Positions 1 to 8,716 of a DNA stretch of 64,000 bases are shown here, in pieces; the first letter of the stretch is position 1; each line of letters begins with the position of its first letter. This DNA comes from Halorubellus salinus (lineage in GTDB: Archaea; Halobacteriota; Halobacteria; Halobacteriales; Natrialbaceae). Both the position numbers and the translations under genes were made by a program. The notes below the pieces were generated by a model. The model worked only from the letters and a program-made list of their open reading frames with translations, was not told the DNA's origin and ran no database searches. Location: the NCBI RefSeq assembly GCF_020567525.1, contig NZ_JAJCVI010000004.1, positions 496,001 to 560,000 on the forward strand, given 5' to 3'.

Positions 1-1048
1 CGCGGCCCGCGACCAGTTCCTCCAGGACCCACGTCAGGTAGTTCGGGTCGATCTGGCGCATCGCGTTGCAGTCCATGCACGCGTCCCCACAGAGCGGGAG
101 GACCTCGACGTCGGGATGCCAGCGGTCGAGGTGCTTCGCCAGGTGGATCTCGGTGCCGATCGCCCACGTGTCGCCGGGGTCGGCGTTCGCGACGGTCTCC
201 GTTATCGTGGCAGTCGAGCCGACGACGTCCGCGGCCTCGACGACCTCGCGGCGACACTCGGGGTGGACGACGACGTTCGCGTCCGGGCGCTCCGCGCGCA
301 GGTCCGCGACGTGCTTCGCGGCGAAGCGCTCGTGGACCTGACAGTAGCCGTCCCAGAGGACGATGTCGGCCTCCGCTGCCGCCGCGGCATCCTTGCCCTC
401 GGGGTCCCATGGGTCCCACTCCGCGATCGAGTCCTCCATCCCGAGGTCGTACGCGGTGTTCTCGCCGAGGTGCTTGTCGGGGAGGAAGAGGACCTTGTCG
501 CCGCGCTCGAACGCCCACTCGAACGCGGCCGCGGCGTTCGAACTCGTGCAGACGAGGCCGCCCTGCTCGGCGCAGAACGCCTTCAGGTCCGCGTACGAGT
601 TCATGTACGTGATCGGGACGATCTCCGAACCGGGCGCGGCGGCCGTGATCTCCTTCCAGGCCGCGTCGACCTGGAGCGCTTCGGCCATCCCCGCCATCGG
701 GCACGACGCCTCCATCGAGGGGAGGATGACGGACTGGTCGTCGTCCGTGATGATGTCCGCGCTCTCGGCCATGAACGTCACGCCGCCGAAGACGACGTAC
801 TTCGCGTCCGCATCGGCGGCCTCCTTGCTCAGCTGGTAGGAGTCGCCGACGAAGTCGCTGTGCTCGACGATCTCCCGGCGCTGGTAGTTGTGACCCAAGA
901 TGACGACGTCGTCGCCGAGCTCCGCCTTCGCGGCCTCGATGCGCTCCCGGCGCTCGCCCTCGTCGAGGTCCCGATAGCGCTCGGGTAGTTGCTCCAGGTT
1001 GTCGTACTTGAAGAGGCTCAACTCCGTCTCGAACGTCGCGGACTCCAT
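1..1048 (-). CDS. nadA: quinolinate synthase NadA (3' end outside window)
   Basis: Quinolinate synthase condenses iminoaspartate with dihydroxyacetone phosphate to give quinolinate in de novo NAD synthesis; it is a cytosolic [4Fe-4S] enzyme. The reading frame starts MESATFETELSLFKYDN and runs off the left edge after 349 codons, so only about the last 25-30 residues should be missing. Recognisable blocks are ILGHNYQRREIVEHSDF, PSMEASCPMAGM, CTSSNA, FLPDKHLGENTA, VVHPECRREVVEAADVVGST and, near the cut, the cysteine cluster CGDACMDCNAM. The ATG at 1048 matches the usual short N-terminus of haloarchaeal NadA. The gene points away from a 210-bp spacer in which a minus-strand AT-rich box (ttcaatatgg, around 1098-1107) could be its promoter. 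Its usual partners nadB and nadC would lie left of the window. Confidence 0.93.
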   Translation of the reverse strand, partial: MESATFETELSLFKYDNLEQLPERYRDLDEGERRERIEAAKAELGDDVVILGHNYQRREIVEHSDFVGDSYQLSKEAADADAKYVVFGGVTFMAESADIITDDDQSVILPSMEASCPMAGMAEALQVDAAWKEITAAAPGSEIVPITYMNSYADLKAFCAEQGGLVCTSSNAAAAFEWAFERGDKVLFLPDKHLGENTAYDLGMEDSIAEWDPWDPEGKDAAAAAEADIVLWDGYCQVHERFAAKHVADLRAERPDANVVVHPECRREVVEAADVVGSTATITETVANADPGDTWAIGTEIHLAKHLDRWHPDVEVLPLCGDACMDCNAMRQIDPNYLTWVLEELVAGR

Positions 1049-1258
1049 CTGTGGCACTATCGACTCACCTGTCGTTACTAGCCGCTCGGAAGCCCATATT
1101 GAAGAACTTTTCTCTACAAAGAGCGATACCGGTGAGGTACCACCACCGAATAGCGCATCGAAGCGACAGCGAGTTGTGTGTCGGCCGTCCGCCGGTGAAG
1201 GATACCGACGATGCGCTACCGTCGACGAACCGTCGAACAGAGCGGTCGACTGGCAGGT

Positions 1259-2239
1259 TCAGCGGTCCTCGGACCAGGTCGCTCGCCGCCACGGCGCCGT
1301 CGGTTCCTCGTCGTCACCGCCAGCGCCGTCGCCATAGCCGCCGTCCCCGGGCGCATCGCCCGCCGGGAGGTACCTCGACTGCTCCGCGAGCGTCACCGAC
1401 GCCAACAGCAGCCCGAACGCGAGCGCGGTTACCGCGACCGACGGGAGCGACGCTCCCTCGTCAGTGAGGCCAGCCGTGGGCACGACGACGGCCATCGTCC
1501 TGAGGAACCGCCGACCCCCCGGGACGTCGACCGGAACCCGCCCGTAGTGCGTGCGGTAGTACGCGAACGGCCCGAGGGAGAACAACACGAGCCACGGGAC
1601 GACGTCGGGGACGGCGGGGAGTTCGCCGACGGTCAGGAACCCGGCGACGCCCGCAATCACACCGAGACACCGTGCAACCGTCCGGTTCGACCGGAGCACC
1701 GACGCCGCCCACGTCCACGCCTCGCGAGCGTGCCGCGCCGGCCACGACCGCGTGGTCCACCGCCGCAGCGAGTCCTGGCGGACCGCGAACGCCCTCGCTC
1801 GCGCCGTCGGGTCGTCGCCCTCCCCCGTCACCTCGCGCGCCGTCTCCTCCGGTTCGCGGTCCCGTCCCGCGCGAACGTCGAGGTGCGCCATCGTCGTCAC
1901 CGCGATGCCCACGCCCGCGAACGAAATGACGGTCACGCCGACGGCCATCCACCCGGCGTCCCCTGGGATGAGGAAGAACACGAGGAACGGCCAGACGCTC
2001 GCGACGTCCCACGGCCGGGACTCGTCGGAGAGCACGTCCGGATGATGCGTGAGGTAGTACGTCCCCGGTCCGACGCCACCCACGAACAGGAGCGGGACGT
2101 AGTCGGGCGCGACGACGAACCGCTCGACGAGCACGCCGCCAGCGACGCCCACCAGCGCCCCCAGCCACCACGCCACCGCGGAACTCGACCGGAGCAACCC
2201 CGTGGTTCGTGCGAGGGGTGCGAACCGCTCAGTCGGCAT
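1259..2239 (-). CDS. haloarchaeal membrane protein with two copies of a YY-x-x-H module
   Basis: I do not recognise a named family. From the ATG at 2239 the product is 326 residues with hydrophobic segments in two halves separated by a charged, Arg-rich linker (about residues 130-170). Each half contains the same kind of block: GPGTYYLTHHP in the first and GPFAYYRTHYG in the second, each flanked by hydrophobic stretches. This suggests an internal duplication. The upstream gene encodes one copy of the same module. I chose 2239 rather than the upstream frame opening at 2320, because the extra N-terminus (Thr/Arg-rich) is out-of-frame sequence of the neighbouring gene and 2239 gives an 11-base overlap with that gene's stop, typical of translational coupling. 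The C-terminus is a Gly/Asp-rich tail. Confidence 0.7.
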   Translation of the reverse strand: MPTERFAPLARTTGLLRSSSAVAWWLGALVGVAGGVLVERFVVAPDYVPLLFVGGVGPGTYYLTHHPDVLSDESRPWDVASVWPFLVFFLIPGDAGWMAVGVTVISFAGVGIAVTTMAHLDVRAGRDREPEETAREVTGEGDDPTARARAFAVRQDSLRRWTTRSWPARHAREAWTWAASVLRSNRTVARCLGVIAGVAGFLTVGELPAVPDVVPWLVLFSLGPFAYYRTHYGRVPVDVPGGRRFLRTMAVVVPTAGLTDEGASLPSVAVTALAFGLLLASVTLAEQSRYLPAGDAPGDGGYGDGAGGDDEEPTAPWRRATWSEDR

Positions 2240-2699
2240 CGACTGCGCTGGCGGTGCTCGGGCGGTTCGCGTCCTCGACGCCGTGGTCACCGTCGCCCGC
2301 GTCGTCGTCGCCGTCCGCATCGACGACGTCGACGACTGCGGTGAGGACTGCGAGGAAGATGACTCCGTACGCGGTCATGAACGAGAGGAGGTACTCGGAG
2401 AGGGGGGCGTCGTCGGAGACGAACATCATCGGGACGGAGACGATGGCGAAGTTCCGGAGGAACCCACGGACCATCGCGTCCTGCTCCCAGTCGGTCAGGT
2501 CGTAGTGTGCGAGGTAGTACGCGCTGCCGCCGACGCCGAGCGGGAGCAGGAGGTACTCGTAGAGCGAGGGGTGGGCGTAGTAATCCACCGCGAACAGCGC
2601 TGCTGCGCCGACAGCGAGGCCGGCGAGGAGTGCGAGGGCGCGGCTGGCTCGGAGTGCCCGAACCGGAGCAGCGAGCCAGCTGCGAAGGGAGGGGACCAT
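2229..2699 (-). CDS. small membrane protein, single YY-x-x-H module
   Basis: Hypothetical membrane protein of 156 residues starting MVPSLRSWLAAPVRALRAS. It has about four hydrophobic segments, the block LGVGGSAYYLAHYDLTDWEQ near residue 55-75, and an acidic C-terminal tail rich in Asp. The motif and its flanking hydrophobic stretches resemble both halves of the next gene, with which it overlaps by 11 bases, so the two are probably co-transcribed and derived from one another. A TTG nine bases upstream could also start the frame; the ATG at 2699 is simpler. No enzymatic residues are visible, so the function is unknown. Confidence 0.68.
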   Translation of the reverse strand: MVPSLRSWLAAPVRALRASRALALLAGLAVGAAALFAVDYYAHPSLYEYLLLPLGVGGSAYYLAHYDLTDWEQDAMVRGFLRNFAIVSVPMMFVSDDAPLSEYLLSFMTAYGVIFLAVLTAVVDVVDADGDDDAGDGDHGVEDANRPSTASAVDAD

Positions 2700-2774
2700 G
2701 CGCGACAATCCTGATTCTCGACGTATATTTCTTGTGACGTGACGGGGCTACGAATCGAGTTCGGCGAGCGAGTG

Positions 2775-4334
2775 TCAGCGCGCGTCGTGGACGACGTCGC
2801 CGTCGACGACGGTCATCGCGACGTCGACGTCCCGGAGTCCTTCGGTGTCGACGCTCCAGGGGTCGTCGTCGAGGACGACGAGGTCGGCGTGTTTCCCGCG
2901 CTCGACGGTGCCCATGCGGTCCTCGTCGAACCCGGCGTAGGCGCCGCCGAGCGTGTACGCGCGCAGCGCCTCGGTGACGGTGAGGCGCTGGCCTTCGGCG
3001 GGTGCGTTCACGGCGTGATGCACGCCGAGCATCGGGTCCATCGGCATCACGTCCGAGGAGAACGCGAGGTCGACGCCCGCGTCGAGGAGGTCGCGGTATC
3101 GGTTCGACTGCTCGCGGCGGGTCTCGCCGAGGCGCTGGTCGTAGAGCCCGCCGGGCTGAGCCCACTGGAGGAAGTTCGGTTGGCACGACGCGACGACGCC
3201 CAGTTCGGCGAAGCGCTCGATCTGCTCGTCGGTGACGAGCTCGACGTGCTCGACGCGATGCCGGGACTCGCCGGGGGCGTCCGTGCGCTCGTACGCGTCG
3301 AGGACCGCGTCGATGGCCTCGTCGCCGATGGCGTGCGTCGTGAACTGAAGCCCGAGGTCGTCCGCGCGGTCGACGAACCCCTGGAGTTCGTCGGGGTCGA
3401 CCACCCACTCGCCGCGACCGTCGCTCTCGGGGTCCGCGTCGTCCGCGTCCGCGTCCGCGTACGGCTCGCTGACCTTCGCGGTGCGGCCGCCGAACGACCC
3501 GTCCGTGAACGACTTCACCGCGCCGACCTGGACGTACTCGCTCCCGTGGTTCGACGCGAGGCCGGCGTCCTCGAGCGAATCGAGGTGGTCGGTCCAGTAG
3601 TTGATGCGGACGCGGAGGTCGAGCGCGTCGGCGAGGTCGAGCTCGCGGTACACCTTCGGCGCGGGCGACTCGCGGACCATGTCGTGCACGGCAGTGACGC
3701 CGTGGGCGTGCGCGTAGTCGCGCGCCGCGCCGAGGAGTTCGTGGGCTTCCTCGCGGTCGACCTCGGTGGCGTCCCAGAGCGGGTCGACGGCCTCCTCGAC
3801 GAGGACGCCCGTCGGCTCGCCGCCCTCGGTGCGGACGTTCGAGTCAGTGGGGTCGACGTCGAGGACGTCCAGCGCGACGGAGTTCACCGCCGCGGTGTGC
3901 ATGTCCACGCGCAGGGCGGCGACGGGCTGGTCGGTGCTGACGGCGTCGAGGTCCTCGCGCGTGAGGTAGCGGCCGTCGGGCCACGCCGATTCGTCCCAGC
4001 CGAACCCGAGAAGCCACTCGCGGTCGCGTGGCGCGTCCGCGTCGAGCGTCGCGACCGCGTCCTCGACGCTCTCGGCGTCGGAGAGGTCGGCGTACACCTG
4101 GTACTGGCCGAGCTGGAGCATGTGCGTGTGCGCGTCGACGAACCCGGGGAGGAGGGTGCGGCCGCCGCAGTCGACGACGTCCGTCTCCGCGCCGACGAGG
4201 AAGTCGACCTCGTACGCGCTGTCGACGCGGACGATGCGGCCGTCGCGGACGGCGACGGCCTCGTGCGTTGCGTCTGGCTCGGCGAGCGTGTGGACGTCCG
4301 CGTTCGTGAACACGCGGTCCGCAGGCGTCGTCAT
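2775..4334 (-). CDS. amidohydrolase family 3 (YtcJ-like) metal-dependent hydrolase
   Basis: A 519-residue member of the amidohydrolase 3 group (YtcJ/LAF3-like), TIM-barrel hydrolases acting on amide or ester bonds; the substrate cannot be read from sequence. The N-terminal beta-sandwich (VFTNADVHTLAEPD) leads to the metal-binding strand LLPGFVDAHTHMLQLG near residue 65-75. Further metal-site candidates are VTAVHDMV, TTHAIGDEAID, RHRVEHVELV and the late FSSDVMPMDPMLG. The C-terminal part (AGFDEDRMGTVERGKHADLVVLDDDPW) closes the sandwich as in the family. Its length is normal (about 500-540). The ATG at 4334 is the first in the frame and sits just inside a 340-base spacer. The gene ends 75 bases before the small membrane-protein pair and may be read with them. 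Confidence 0.85.
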   Translation of the reverse strand: MTTPADRVFTNADVHTLAEPDATHEAVAVRDGRIVRVDSAYEVDFLVGAETDVVDCGGRTLLPGFVDAHTHMLQLGQYQVYADLSDAESVEDAVATLDADAPRDREWLLGFGWDESAWPDGRYLTREDLDAVSTDQPVAALRVDMHTAAVNSVALDVLDVDPTDSNVRTEGGEPTGVLVEEAVDPLWDATEVDREEAHELLGAARDYAHAHGVTAVHDMVRESPAPKVYRELDLADALDLRVRINYWTDHLDSLEDAGLASNHGSEYVQVGAVKSFTDGSFGGRTAKVSEPYADADADDADPESDGRGEWVVDPDELQGFVDRADDLGLQFTTHAIGDEAIDAVLDAYERTDAPGESRHRVEHVELVTDEQIERFAELGVVASCQPNFLQWAQPGGLYDQRLGETRREQSNRYRDLLDAGVDLAFSSDVMPMDPMLGVHHAVNAPAEGQRLTVTEALRAYTLGGAYAGFDEDRMGTVERGKHADLVVLDDDPWSVDTEGLRDVDVAMTVVDGDVVHDAR

Positions 4335-4674
4335 ACCGGAATGCGACGCCCCGCGTCAGGAAAACCCTACTGCTCGTGGCGAGCGAGCGCCATCGCGTCG
4401 ACCGCTCTCGCCGCGGGTTGGCGCGGTCGTTCTCACGCACCGAGCGAGCCGGCCCCATGACGAGCGTCGTCACGGCGCCCAGGACGAGCGTCGTCACGCT
4501 GCGCGGCACCGCGTCCGCGTGCCGGACGGCGATTTCCAATCCTTCCGGAGTTACTGTCAGTTACCTAATCTCCCGATGTCTGTAAATACACGACCTCTCG
4601 ACGCATATTTCTCCCAACAACAGCGGTAGATTTAACATCTATTCGCCCAAACATCCGTGAAAACAGGCGTCATC
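4335..4674. other. 340-base spacer between amidohydrolase and vWA pilin-like gene
   Basis: Divergent promoter region. No credible gene is seen on either strand. The left half is GC-rich and contains two copies of a 16-base direct repeat (4459-4474 and 4483-4498). The right 130 bases are AT-rich for this genome, with agatttaaca near 4628-4637 as the best TATA-like box for the gene starting at 4675 and catatttctc near 4602-4611 as another. Confidence 0.5.
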
Positions 4675-7404
4675 ATGAGTAACACAGCCAATCACAACCA
4701 ACGCGACGACCGAGGCGTCTCCGAACTCGTCGGCGTCGTCCTGCTGTTCGGCATCGTCATCGCCGGGTCGGCGATGATATTCGTGTCCGGTACAGCAGTC
4801 ACCGACGACGTCCGCGCGGAGGGACGCGTCGACGCCGCATCGTCAGCGATCGTCGAGATGGACAGCAGCGTCCAGTCGCTCGCACAACGCCGCGGCAACG
4901 ACCAGGAGGCGGTCTCCATGGGCGCCGTCGACCCGAACAAGGCGGAGATCCGCGACACCGGCGAGTTGCAGATACAGATCAACGAAGGGCCGGAGGCGTG
5001 CAGCGCGACCATGGACCTGTCCGCGCTCGAGTACGCCGACGACGGCGGCACCACCATCGCCTACGAGGGCGGCGCCATCTGGAAGCGCACCGACGCCGGC
5101 CTCGTCACCCGGAAAGCGCCCGAGATCGGCTTCCGGGACGGCGCCCTCCAGCTTCAGGTCGTCCGCATCGACGGAGCAGTCGAGGACGACGAGATGAACA
5201 TCGACTACGACCGCGCGGAATCGGTCTCCGAGACCGAAGCGATGCGCGAGGACCTGTTCGCGACCTCTAGCTGCCGTCGACCCACCGAACTCAGCGTCAC
5301 CGTCAGCGACACCAGCTACTACGAGGGGTGGGCCGACCACTTCGAGGACGAGTTCGGCGCGTCGAACGTGACCGTCGACCACGACGCGCAGACGGTCACC
5401 GCCGAAGCCGAACTCGACGTGGAGTACGACGTCGTCGACTTCCCCGGCTCCGGCCCCGGCGAGATAATCGACCCGGCGACGGGCGACGACACGCTCTGGC
5501 CCGGCGGCCCTTCGCCGCTGTACGCCGGTGCGACCGCCGTCGACACGAACGAGTACCGCGGGACGGTCACGTTCCTCGGCAGCATGAACGCGAACCTCCA
5601 CTCGTACACGAGCGAGGCGACGACGTGGGACAACGAGACGGTCGTCGACGACGTCACCCTCTGGAGTAACGAGAGCGTTCGGCTGTCGCTGGACGGCAGC
5701 GTCGAGTTCCAGGTGAACGACATGGAGTTCTACTGGGACAACCGCACGAAGACCGTCTGGAACAACACGACCGTCCGCAAGCGCGTGAACGGCACGCCGC
5801 CCCTCGAGGTCTCGTTCGTGCTCGACGAGTCCGGCTCGATGCAGTGGGACGGGAAGATGACGAAGGCCAAGAACGCGACCCGCGAGTTCCTGTCCGTGAT
5901 GAAGGACGGCCAGGGACACCGCGTGAACGTCGTCGGGTACGACTACTGCAGCCAGGAAGTGTACTCCGAGTGGTACGACCGGTGGACGTGCTCGCGGTGG
6001 GCGACCGAACTCGACGTGAACACGTACCAGGAGTTCACGACCGACCAGAGCGCGGCGAGCGACGCCCTCTCCGAGTTCCAGGTCGGTGGTGGGACGCCCA
6101 TCCCGCAGGCCATCGAGCACGCGTCCGACGAGTTCCGCGCGGACGGCAACGCGTCGAACAACCAGGTGCTCATCCTCCTGACCGACGGGAAGGACGAGGA
6201 CGGCGCACCGCATCCGTACGAGACCGCGCAGGAGGAGATCCCGGACACGGTCACGGTGTACACGATCGGCGTCGGCGACGACGTGAACGAGGACGTCCTC
6301 GAGAACGTCGCGACCACCGGGAACGGCGAGGGCGAGTACATTCCGGTGACCGACGCGGACGAACTCGACTCGGTGTTCTCGGCGATCGCGCGCAACGAGA
6401 CGACGGAGCTCGTTCACATCAACAAGTCGAAGAACGTCACGGTGCCCGTGAAGAAGGAGCGGACGGACCGACAGAACGTCACGATAGACCTCGACGAGGG
6501 GAGCGTGCGGCGGGACGTGAACGTCTCGCGGGACCTCGCGAACCCCGAGGACTACGAGGTCGGCGATACCGTGTGGGTGAACGGGACGCGGACCGTCGAA
6601 GCGGGCGAGACGGTGTCGGTCCAGGAGACGCTGAACCGCACGATCGAGTACGCGAACGGGACGGTCGTCACGGAGCCCGTGGTCTTCTCGACGACGGTCG
6701 AGCTCGAGTCGTCGCGGACGGTGACGGTGAACGAGTCGGTCGTGCTCGGCGAGGAACACACGCGCTGGGAGAACGAGTCGACGACGACGGAGACGACGCA
6801 CAACCTCGTGCTGCGGCGGCCGATGACGCTCGAGGCGACGTACAACGGCTCCAGTCACCCGCCCTTCTGGGATGGAGGGAACGTGAACGCGTTCCGCGGT
6901 GGCGTCGAGCGCGGCGATTACGCGAACGTCGTCGTCGAGGAGGGGAAGCCGATGAAGTTCGAGCCGTCCGCGCACGAGTGCGCGACGAACACGACCCACG
7001 ACGAGCAGGTGGCGATCGGTGGGGTCGACCACAACCTGACGACGTGTACGTCGAGGGGGAGCGAGACGAGTCTGAACCACGAGGTGGAGATGTACGCGAA
7101 CGGGACGACGCTGCCGTCGGCGGATGCGCCGGGGTGGCAGACGAGCCTGACGGAGATGTTGACGGTGGACGGGCGCCAGTACTACGAGCGTCAGGGTGGC
7201 GACCTCGTGGCGGCGAACCTGTCGTCGAACCAGGTCATCGTCGTCGTCGAAGCGGACGACGCCGCTGGTCGCGACCGCAACAACGTGGTGTTGCTCGTCG
7301 AACTCGGCGAGTCGAAGGCGAGTGCGAGCGGGAAGCACCTCGTGAACGTCGAGGTGACTGCGGTGTCGGCCCAGAGCGGTGACGTGGACGAGGACGACGA
7401 CTGA
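4675..7404 (+). CDS. large pilin-like surface protein with von Willebrand A domain
   Basis: A 909-residue membrane-anchored, extracellular protein. Its N-terminus (DDRGVSELVGVVLLFGIVI, about residues 11-29) is a class III/archaeal type IV pilin-type signal: charged residues, then the Gly-Val-Ser-Glu junction expected for the prepilin peptidase, then a hydrophobic segment. A von Willebrand A domain occupies about residues 378-580 with an apparently complete metal-ion adhesion site: DESGS near 384, GGGTPIPQ near 470 and LLTDGKDEDG near 500. The rest is beta-rich and full of N-glycosylation sequons (NVT, NTT, NGT). The ATG at 4675 is used rather than a GTG 18 bases earlier because it begins the charged n-region. 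The composition fits haloarchaeal DUF7289-type proteins (family name from memory). Probable role is adhesion or surface interaction. Confidence 0.8.
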   Translation: MSNTANHNQRDDRGVSELVGVVLLFGIVIAGSAMIFVSGTAVTDDVRAEGRVDAASSAIVEMDSSVQSLAQRRGNDQEAVSMGAVDPNKAEIRDTGELQIQINEGPEACSATMDLSALEYADDGGTTIAYEGGAIWKRTDAGLVTRKAPEIGFRDGALQLQVVRIDGAVEDDEMNIDYDRAESVSETEAMREDLFATSSCRRPTELSVTVSDTSYYEGWADHFEDEFGASNVTVDHDAQTVTAEAELDVEYDVVDFPGSGPGEIIDPATGDDTLWPGGPSPLYAGATAVDTNEYRGTVTFLGSMNANLHSYTSEATTWDNETVVDDVTLWSNESVRLSLDGSVEFQVNDMEFYWDNRTKTVWNNTTVRKRVNGTPPLEVSFVLDESGSMQWDGKMTKAKNATREFLSVMKDGQGHRVNVVGYDYCSQEVYSEWYDRWTCSRWATELDVNTYQEFTTDQSAASDALSEFQVGGGTPIPQAIEHASDEFRADGNASNNQVLILLTDGKDEDGAPHPYETAQEEIPDTVTVYTIGVGDDVNEDVLENVATTGNGEGEYIPVTDADELDSVFSAIARNETTELVHINKSKNVTVPVKKERTDRQNVTIDLDEGSVRRDVNVSRDLANPEDYEVGDTVWVNGTRTVEAGETVSVQETLNRTIEYANGTVVTEPVVFSTTVELESSRTVTVNESVVLGEEHTRWENESTTTETTHNLVLRRPMTLEATYNGSSHPPFWDGGNVNAFRGGVERGDYANVVVEEGKPMKFEPSAHECATNTTHDEQVAIGGVDHNLTTCTSRGSETSLNHEVEMYANGTTLPSADAPGWQTSLTEMLTVDGRQYYERQGGDLVAANLSSNQVIVVVEADDAAGRDRNNVVLLVELGESKASASGKHLVNVEVTAVSAQSGDVDEDDD

Positions 7405-7452
7405 CCGCGGCGAGGACGACTGACCGCGGCGAGGACGACTGACCGCGGCGAC
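7396..7452 (+). repeat. three tandem copies of a 19-bp repeat spanning a stop codon
   Basis: Copies start at 7396, 7415 and 7434 (unit gacgactgaccgcggcgag, last copy one base different at the end). The first copy contains the TGA (7402-7404) that ends the vWA gene, so the gene's last codons plus stop are repeated twice more downstream. The array ends 38 bases before hmgA and immediately precedes its TATA-like box. Confidence 0.92.
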
Positions 7453-7460
7453 TAGAAGGG

Positions 7461-7468
7461 CTTTTTTC
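7461..7468 (+). promoter_or_regulatory. TATA-like box of hmgA
   Basis: The T-run cttttttc is the only AT-rich stretch here and its centre is about 26 bases before the hmgA ATG at 7491, the spacing expected for a leaderless haloarchaeal transcript. Confidence 0.5.
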
Positions 7469-7490
7469 GTGCGGGTCTGTCGGTTCGTGT

Positions 7491-8705
7491 ATGACTGACG
7501 CCGAATCTCTGGTGGCGCGAGTGCGCGACGGCGACCTGCGATTGCACGAACTGGAGGAGCACGCGGACGCTGAGACGGCGGCGACCGCGCGTCGGCTGTA
7601 CGTCGAGGCGGAGGCGGGTGCGGACCTGTCGGTGACGGGCGAGTACGCGCTCGACGCGGAGCAGGCGTCGGCGTCGGCGATCGAGAACATGATCGGGGCG
7701 ACGCAGGTGCCGGTGGGTGTCGCGGGGCCGGTCGTGGTCGACGGTGGGGACGCCGACGGCGAGTTCTTCCTGCCGTTGGCGACGACGGAGGGCGCGCTCC
7801 TGGCGAGCGTGAACCGCGGGCTGTCGGTGATCCGGTCGGCTGGTGGGGCGAGTGCGCGCGTGACGAAGGAGGGGATGACGCGAGCGCCGGTGTTCCGCGT
7901 GGACGGCGTCGTGGAGGCCGCGGAGACCGTGGAGTGGGTGCGCGAGCACGTCGACGACCTGCGCGAGGTGGCGGAGTCGACGACGAGTCACGGCGAGCTG
8001 TTGGACGTGACGCCGTACGTCGTCGGTGATTCGGTGTTCCTCCGGTTCCGGTACGATACGAAGGATGCGATGGGGATGAACATGGCGACGATCGCGACCG
8101 AGGAGGCGTGTGGTGTCGTCGAGGCGGAGACGCCGGCGAGTCTCGTCGCGCTGTCGGGGAACATGTGTACGGACAAGAAGCCGGCGGCGATCAACGCGGT
8201 GGAGGGTCGTGGGCGGTCGGTGACGGCGGACGTCGAGATTCCGGGCGAGGTCGTCGAGGAGCGCTTGCATACGACGGCGTCTGCGGTCGCGGAGGCGAAC
8301 ACGCGAAAGAACCTCGTGGGGAGTGCGAAGGCGGGGAGTCTCGGGTTCAACGCGCAGGCGGCGAACGTGGTGGCGGCGGCGTTCCTGGCGACGGGCCAGG
8401 ACGAGGCCCAGGTCGTGGAGGGCGCGAACGCGATCACGACGGTGGAGGAGCGCGACGGCGACCTGTACGCGTCGGTGTCGCTCGCGAGCCTGGAGGTCGG
8501 GACGGTCGGCGGTGGGACGAAGCTGTCGACGCAGGCGGAGGCCCTGGAGGTGCTCGGGTTCGCTGGTGGTGGTGATCCGCCGGGGTCGAACGCGCGGGCG
8601 CTCGCGGAGGTCATCGCGGTCGGTGCGCTGGCGGGCGAGCTCTCCCTGCTCGCGGCGCTGGCGTCGAATCATCTGGCGTCGGCGCACGAGGACCTCGGTC
8701 GTTGA
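7491..8705 (+). CDS. hmgA: HMG-CoA reductase, class I
   Basis: Reduces 3-hydroxy-3-methylglutaryl-CoA to mevalonate with NADPH, the committed step to the isoprenoid lipids, carotenoids and retinal of haloarchaea; it is the target of statins such as mevinolin. At 404 residues it has the usual haloarchaeal length. Catalytic and signature blocks are visible: ENMIGATQVPVGVAGP with the catalytic Glu region, TTEGALLASVNRG, the DAMGMNM signature, DKKPAAINAVEGRG with the catalytic Lys, GTVGGGTKL and the C-terminal SNHLASAHEDLGR carrying the catalytic His. The ATG at 7491 follows a T-rich box at leaderless distance. It is relevant to the carotenoid and retinal genes at the right end of the window, although unlinked to them. 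Confidence 0.97.
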   Translation: MTDAESLVARVRDGDLRLHELEEHADAETAATARRLYVEAEAGADLSVTGEYALDAEQASASAIENMIGATQVPVGVAGPVVVDGGDADGEFFLPLATTEGALLASVNRGLSVIRSAGGASARVTKEGMTRAPVFRVDGVVEAAETVEWVREHVDDLREVAESTTSHGELLDVTPYVVGDSVFLRFRYDTKDAMGMNMATIATEEACGVVEAETPASLVALSGNMCTDKKPAAINAVEGRGRSVTADVEIPGEVVEERLHTTASAVAEANTRKNLVGSAKAGSLGFNAQAANVVAAAFLATGQDEAQVVEGANAITTVEERDGDLYASVSLASLEVGTVGGGTKLSTQAEALEVLGFAGGGDPPGSNARALAEVIAVGALAGELSLLAALASNHLASAHEDLGR

Positions 8706-8716
8706 CGTCGGTCGCG

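Noticed and set aside
4369-4539. Minus-strand peptide starting at 4539 with hydrophobic SVTTLVLGAVTTLVMG
   Set aside because: It overlaps the amidohydrolase start in another phase, runs on as an antisense-like shadow, and its hydrophobic part is only the duplicated 16-mer.
4843-7338. 831-codon open frame on the minus strand
   Set aside because: It lies fully antisense to the vWA pilin-like gene, is Arg/Val/His-rich without any domain, and reflects the GC bias of the true gene's codons.
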